DNA of 64,000 nucleotides from Lumbricus rubellus (Eukaryota; Annelida; Clitellata; Crassiclitellata; Lumbricidae), in contig OX243825.1 in the NCBI GenBank assembly GCA_945859605.1, forward strand, positions 28,338,412 through 28,402,411, given 5' to 3'. Shown here in pieces: positions 59,094 to 64,000 of the stretch. The translations under genes and the position numbers were made by a program. The notes beneath the pieces were generated by a model. That model worked only from the letters and a program-made list of their open reading frames with translations, had not been told where the DNA came from and did not search any database. How positions within the stretch are numbered: position 1 is the stretch's first letter; the number at the start of each line of letters is the position of its first letter.

Positions 59094-59402
59094 CTAAGCG
59101 TAGGGCTGTATGCTTTGCCATCTCTATATGGTTTGTATACATGACTGGTTGAACTTTCTAAGTGTTGAACGAGGATAGATTTCTGCACATCCCATTCTAT
59201 ACAAAATGCTGCTCTGATATGTATAGGTAAACAGTGTTACCGTGGTCGATTTCATTGTCCAGTTAACTTGATTTTCTCATATATGCAGTTTTATATTTGA
59301 AAGGAATGCGTGGGAGCTGTGTAATACAGCATTGCACTACAGATTGTGTGGTTTATTTTTGGTTTATTTTAGTTGCGGTAAGTAGCTTAGTAGATTCGGT
59401 TG
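59094..59402 (+). repeat. Diverged duplicate segment, copy 2
   Basis: Partner of 57051-57403, with many substitutions and indels; an old local duplication. Confidence 0.75.
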
Positions 59403-62079
59403 ATTAGTTTCTGTTGAAAAGACATCACAAATGTGATATGAGCTTGGAAGATGTGAGCTATTGATCAGGTCTGATTAACTACGATATAGTCAGATGGACA
59501 CTCATCTCAATAATTAAATACTTAATAATAGATGTAAAGCTATAATATCAGAATGTTTTATATTTTAATTTATAATATAATACTGATTTAAAATAATCTT
59601 ACTGTATCTGTAAATCGATTTTACTCAGGATTTGGTCAAACTGTAAGCAGTCTCTACTGCTTTTGGCTTCATTATAAGTTTTTTTTATTAATCTGTAATT
59701 ATTATTATTATCCATGCCACTGTTATTTTAATATTGTTTCTATCATTGTTCTATCATCTCTTTAGTTTTCTATAGGCTGTTAATTTTGCAAATAGTGTTC
59801 CGGTTCTGATTGAAAAATTTAATGATTAGTGTAAAAAATTTAATCACCATTAATTTTGATTAATTTGGTCCACGTTGTTACGTAATTATATATGTGTGTG
59901 TGTGTGAAACAACTCAAAAATATATTCACTGAGTTTTTTTTTACTACCTTCTTTGTGCAAAAAATATCAATCGAAATAGATATGTTGCAATGCAAGCAAT
60001 TGATTTTGTTGCCATCTTGGATATATTTCTATCAGCATTTACCTCAGATGCAAAATGATCGCTTAATTTTTCATTCAAAAGTTTCACATCATCATTATTC
60101 ACCATTGTTGCTTAGTCCGGCAATGTCCGCTTGACATCATCAAGTGAGTTTTTTTTAAATCTAAGATTAACAAACAAGTCAAAACTTAATAAAACAAAAA
60201 ATTTAATAATTAATTAATTAATCATTAAAATTCTCAGCCCTGATATAATTTACACTATTTTCTTATCAACTTCATTATGAAGTTTTCTTTTTGTCCAATA
60301 TCTCGATTTCCGTCAAGTCTTAAAATAATGTCTGTGACAGTAAATTTGCAATTTTATTGTTTTTATTTTGCAATGGATAACTATATTGTTACAATATAAT
60401 AGTATATAACATTGTGATGAGCAACATAGAATGTGTGATGCAGTCAGTGACCCAATGTCTCCAATTGGATTAGTTGATAATTTTTAATTGTTAATTTGTG
60501 TGATTATTTGAATTTCAATATCTTTCTGTCATTTCACCCAGCAAACTCTGACACTGGTCAAAGCACTGATTTTTTTCATCTAAAAACTTTCTTCGGAGCA
60601 TTTTCACGTAAAGACTTTTGTCTCTGTAGATTTTTGTCTCTTGCAATTTCTGGTCGTCTATTTTGTTTTGTCTCTTTGTCTCAATATTGTCATTTAATTT
60701 GCTGTTGACTTTCCTTGAAGGTGTGATTTGCATAGGCTAAATGGTTCTTGATATCGAGGTTTAACATCTTACGTGAAAGAAGCAAACTAAAAAGGAACAT
60801 TTGAAAAATTTGTCTTCAAATACAAAAGCAAGGCATTTAAATTCTTAAGCAGAGATTCAAGATTAGTCTGCATGACAAGTGAGAGAGATTCTATAATGTC
60901 TTGGTGTGATTTTTAACTGATGCATCATAATCATTTTTGCAGATTTTCTCCAGTCTTTGGCACTATAGTAGAAGTCCGACTTGCATGGCAGCTTGAATTT
61001 GATGTGCCCATCAGTTATTTGTGTGATTATTTGAATTTCAATCAGTTATGGCCTTTGCAGTAGACACTTTCATTTCTGAAGTTATTGAGTAGTAATAATA
61101 ATAATATAAAATGGATTGTGCTTTTGTGATTCATTGGTTTTCAGAAATTGTCCGACCATGTACTGATATAAATAAATTGAAGCTTATGTAGGACAACTTA
61201 CAAAGAAACTCATCATTTCAGACAGAGATCTTGTCTCATGTAAAGTACTTACTACCTTTAATTAAATGTCATTGCTAAGCAGAAGAGCATTTCTCATTTC
61301 TATGCAGTGATTGTTGGATTGCAAATTGTGTTTGTATACCTCACTCAATGTATCCGTCAATCTCTGAGGTGTTTAAAAGCTACTGTCAGAAATTTCAATA
61401 ATTATCGTTGAGTCATTGACAATCCCGGAAATCAAGTCTCGATGTTTCTTGCGACTACTCTAATCATGTAAATATCTTCAAAGATGTGTAGAGAACTTTT
61501 GTTTTTTGGTGAGTCCCAGTTTTTGTTTTACGTTTTGTTCTTTCTTCGTTTTCAATGTGCTGTGTTGTGGTGCAGACAATTGGAGAGCAGGAGGGAAGAA
61601 GTAGTGCGAAATATGTTGTGGTCTTTGTGATTGAGATTTAATCTGTTTTATTAAATAATTATCAGACTTCTTTCATCGAATAACATGACTTTCTACGGGC
61701 AAATGTTCTTTCTTTGCTTTAGGTTATCAACAAGAGAGAAGTAGTACAAAATGGAAATCTTATTTTAAATCTTGACAATTTTTGTTTTATTAATGGCCTT
61801 ATGTTGTCGAATGACTTGATGTTTAAGGGTATGATGCTGACAAAGAATGAACCGTTGACATGACTTGCCATGTGTACTGTAGGAAATGGTTGTTTTGTTT
61901 GTCGCTTCTTATGTTTTGGCATTTGTCCAGAGACTTTCTCTGAGAATTATTGTAGTCAGTAATCAAGCGTTGATCTTAGAAGTACCTCACCATTCTAATC
62001 TCGTCGCCATATCTCGTCTATTCATACGTCACCTAACCAGAAGTCATCATCCTACTTTCCAATATCTTTCATCATAAAA

Positions 62080-62510
62080 TTGTTATCTCACAATTTCTCA
62101 CTTCAGCTCGCTTTACCATTGCATCTTGCCACATCATGTCTCACCTTACCAGATCTTGCCTCAACTTACTCAATACTCATTGTACCTTGTCTTACCCCAT
62201 TGTTTCATCTTACTCACTGCAATATTCTGACTTTACATATTCTTGCCATTTTACCTCTCCACGCTGTAACTTACCATTTCTCATAATCGTTGTACCATGA
62301 CTCACCTATCCCCATGACATGTCATCTCCTCATCTTTCATATCCACTCCTCAATGTACCTCAATGGTTTCATATCACATTGATAATTCTACGCGTTCATA
62401 TTTCACTTCACTTTATTACTTCCCAACATTACAACATCGCACGCTATCATACTGCATTCCTCACTGAATACGGTACTAACCTTTCTTTAGTTGTTATTCC
62501 AATGTGAAGT
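62080..62510 (+). repeat. G-poor CTTACC/CTCACC quasi-repeat stretch
   Basis: Short words such as CTTACC, CTCACC, CATCTT and ACTTACTCA recur irregularly, and G is nearly absent on the plus strand. Degenerate simple-sequence DNA; no defined period. Confidence 0.45.
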
Positions 62511-63464
62511 TTATAGTCAGTCCTTCTTGTCAAGAGTATCCTGGAATCAAGAGATTTTGTCTTTCGTTATTTTTATGTTCTTAATTATAGGTTCAGTGGC
62601 TTTATTATGTACACACTCTTCGATTTATTCTCTGGAACAGAGGAGAAATCTTGGTTATGGACCTGGATCATAAAATCTTAGATCGTTGCATTCATGGCAG
62701 AAAACTGCGTAGTGATGGGCTGCTTTTTACTCGAATATGGACACCATAAATGTACAAGAATTGCATATAATTATGTAACTGAAATTTTTTATAGCCAAGT
62801 AAGCGTCTCCAAAGGTGCCACATAAACATCCAGTTTAAACATATAGACTGTTTACAACTTTACAAGCATGTACTCTAATGCGTTTCTATGCAAAGAGTGA
62901 GATATCTTACCTTGGCTGTGGCTTCAATGTCCATGTGAAATCCAAAATAAAATTTGTGCTGATACGTAAGCCTTGTAAGGTCGGGTATTTATAAGATGTC
63001 TTTAGGAGAATCTCCAATTTACTGAAGCATTTTTTTACTTTGCCGTAAAGTCTATTCTGCATATGTGATTTGACTTGGGATGGTATTTTCAACTGAGTTC
63101 TACCCTGTTCAGAATTTCTTGTCATGTATTTAATACTATTTATGTTGTTTTCACGTGCAGCTACGGTCATTGAATTCTATTTTTTTCATTATTTACCGTT
63201 AGCAAATGTTGACTTCATGTCCAATTTTTCATTTGCATGAATACTCTTGCCTTGTTTCAGCATTGATTTTTTCTGCACATTCATTTGACGTGTGGGAAAA
63301 TATTCCCTTCTGGGCGCATGTATACGACATGAATCTCCAAGTCGTTTTGGTATTATAGAACCTCAGAAAGATGTAGCACATTTATATCATCGCAGCATCA
63401 TATACATTGCACTGTGAATAATTGTAGGATCAGAAATCTAATGGCCGCATATAGTTGTATTGTA

Positions 63465-63470
63465 AATAAA
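63465..63470 (+). terminator. Candidate distal poly(A) signal AATAAA
   Basis: In TTGTAAATAAAGCTGG with a GTGTTTTT-type downstream element; possible distal end of a very long 3' UTR. Confidence 0.3.
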
Positions 63471-64000
63471 GCTGGAGAGCGCCAGGTGTTTTTAAGATTC
63501 GTTAGACTGTTCTCATTCATACAATATGTAATATGCACATTATGTATTGAAATGTATATGTGTATTATCTGCGGAATATATGTATTCATAGGATGTACAT
63601 ACTATGTATTTGAGTGAAATGTTCACAGACTTATCATATATTATATTATATTATATCCACTCTCGGAAGCATCTAATGAAAAAGATGCAAGAATATTCAT
63701 TGGCTTTGACCGTAACTATAGCTAAAAAATAATTCTATGCATTTCTGTTGATTCAGTTTCACTAGTAAATTGTAAGTTCTCTTTTTGGTGGAGTGAAACT
63801 AAGAAAAAGGCTGTTGAAAAATTTCTTCATTTTGTCCTGATTGATTTGATTCCGTTATTATCATGATTTATTTTTTGCCTTTTTCAGGCTGCATGGTGTC
63901 CTTGCATTGCTGTGGGATTACCATTGTCGAGTTTATGCAGATTATTTCGTTTATTATTTCCAATATTTCTTATTTCGGTGGTATTTTGTGATTACTAATA

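Larger units (their letters stand above)
56716..64000 (+). other. 3' flank of the F-BAR gene, possible long 3' UTR
   Basis: No convincing coding sequence on either strand. It contains a G-rich run (56784-56809), two diverged copies of a 350-bp segment (57051-57403, 59094-59402), a LINE 3' tail (58060-58146), candidate poly(A) signals at 58724 and 63465, and a C/T-rich stretch (62080-62510). Strong T-richness on the plus strand is compatible with untranslated sequence, but the transcript end cannot be set by eye. Confidence 0.45.

Noticed and set aside
61886..62077. Hydrophobic small open frame in the F-BAR 3' flank
   Set aside because: T-rich DNA gives Leu/Phe/Val-rich frames by composition alone.

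Overview
This is a window of AT-rich animal (metazoan) nuclear DNA. The signs are spliced genes with GT-AG introns, a complete CIP4/TOCA1-type F-BAR gene, a cluster of C2H2 zinc-finger genes, tRNA-headed SINEs, L2/CR1-like LINEs and many short DNA transposons. The repeat mix suggests an invertebrate, but I cannot name the phylum or species from the sequence alone.

Layout. (1) 1-2.1 kb, + strand: the last two coding exons of a cytosolic valyl-tRNA synthetase (C-terminal coiled coil), with a probable poly(A) signal. (2) About 2.4-24.3 kb, - strand: four tandem zinc-finger loci, ZNF1-ZNF4, each lying in a duplicated unit of about 6 kb made of a finger gene plus a shared intergenic block. ZNF2 (434 aa) and ZNF4 (1143 aa, 37 fingers) have intact finger arrays. 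ZNF1 has a 1-bp frameshift. ZNF3 has a frame-broken N-terminus and a premature stop 12 codons early. ZNF4 has lost the conserved C-terminal module. A frame-broken finger fragment lies between ZNF3 and ZNF4. (3) 24.5-29.3 kb: a repeat-rich spacer with two LINE copies, a PIF/Harbinger-like MITE, a hAT-like MITE and other repeats. (4) 29,526-56,715, + strand: a complete 14-exon CIP4/TOCA1/FBP17 homologue whose exons join in frame to 572 codons plus stop (F-BAR, HR1, SH3). Its introns carry SINEs, MITEs and microsatellites. (5) 56.7-64 kb: T-rich sequence with no recognisable gene, possibly a long 3' UTR, with an ancient internal duplication.

How the parts relate. The three gene types look functionally unrelated: translation, probable DNA-binding factors, and Cdc42-linked membrane and actin remodelling. 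The most informative layer is the mobile DNA. At least five short non-autonomous DNA-transposon families have target-site duplications readable by eye, and two insertions have matching empty sites in the paralogous zinc-finger unit. The SINE and the resident LINE share a 3' tail that includes the last codons of the LINE ORF, which points to LINE-driven SINE mobilisation. The zinc-finger arrays show recent array homogenisation (84-bp monomers in ZNF3, 168-bp dimers in ZNF4, 81-bp monomers in ZNF2).
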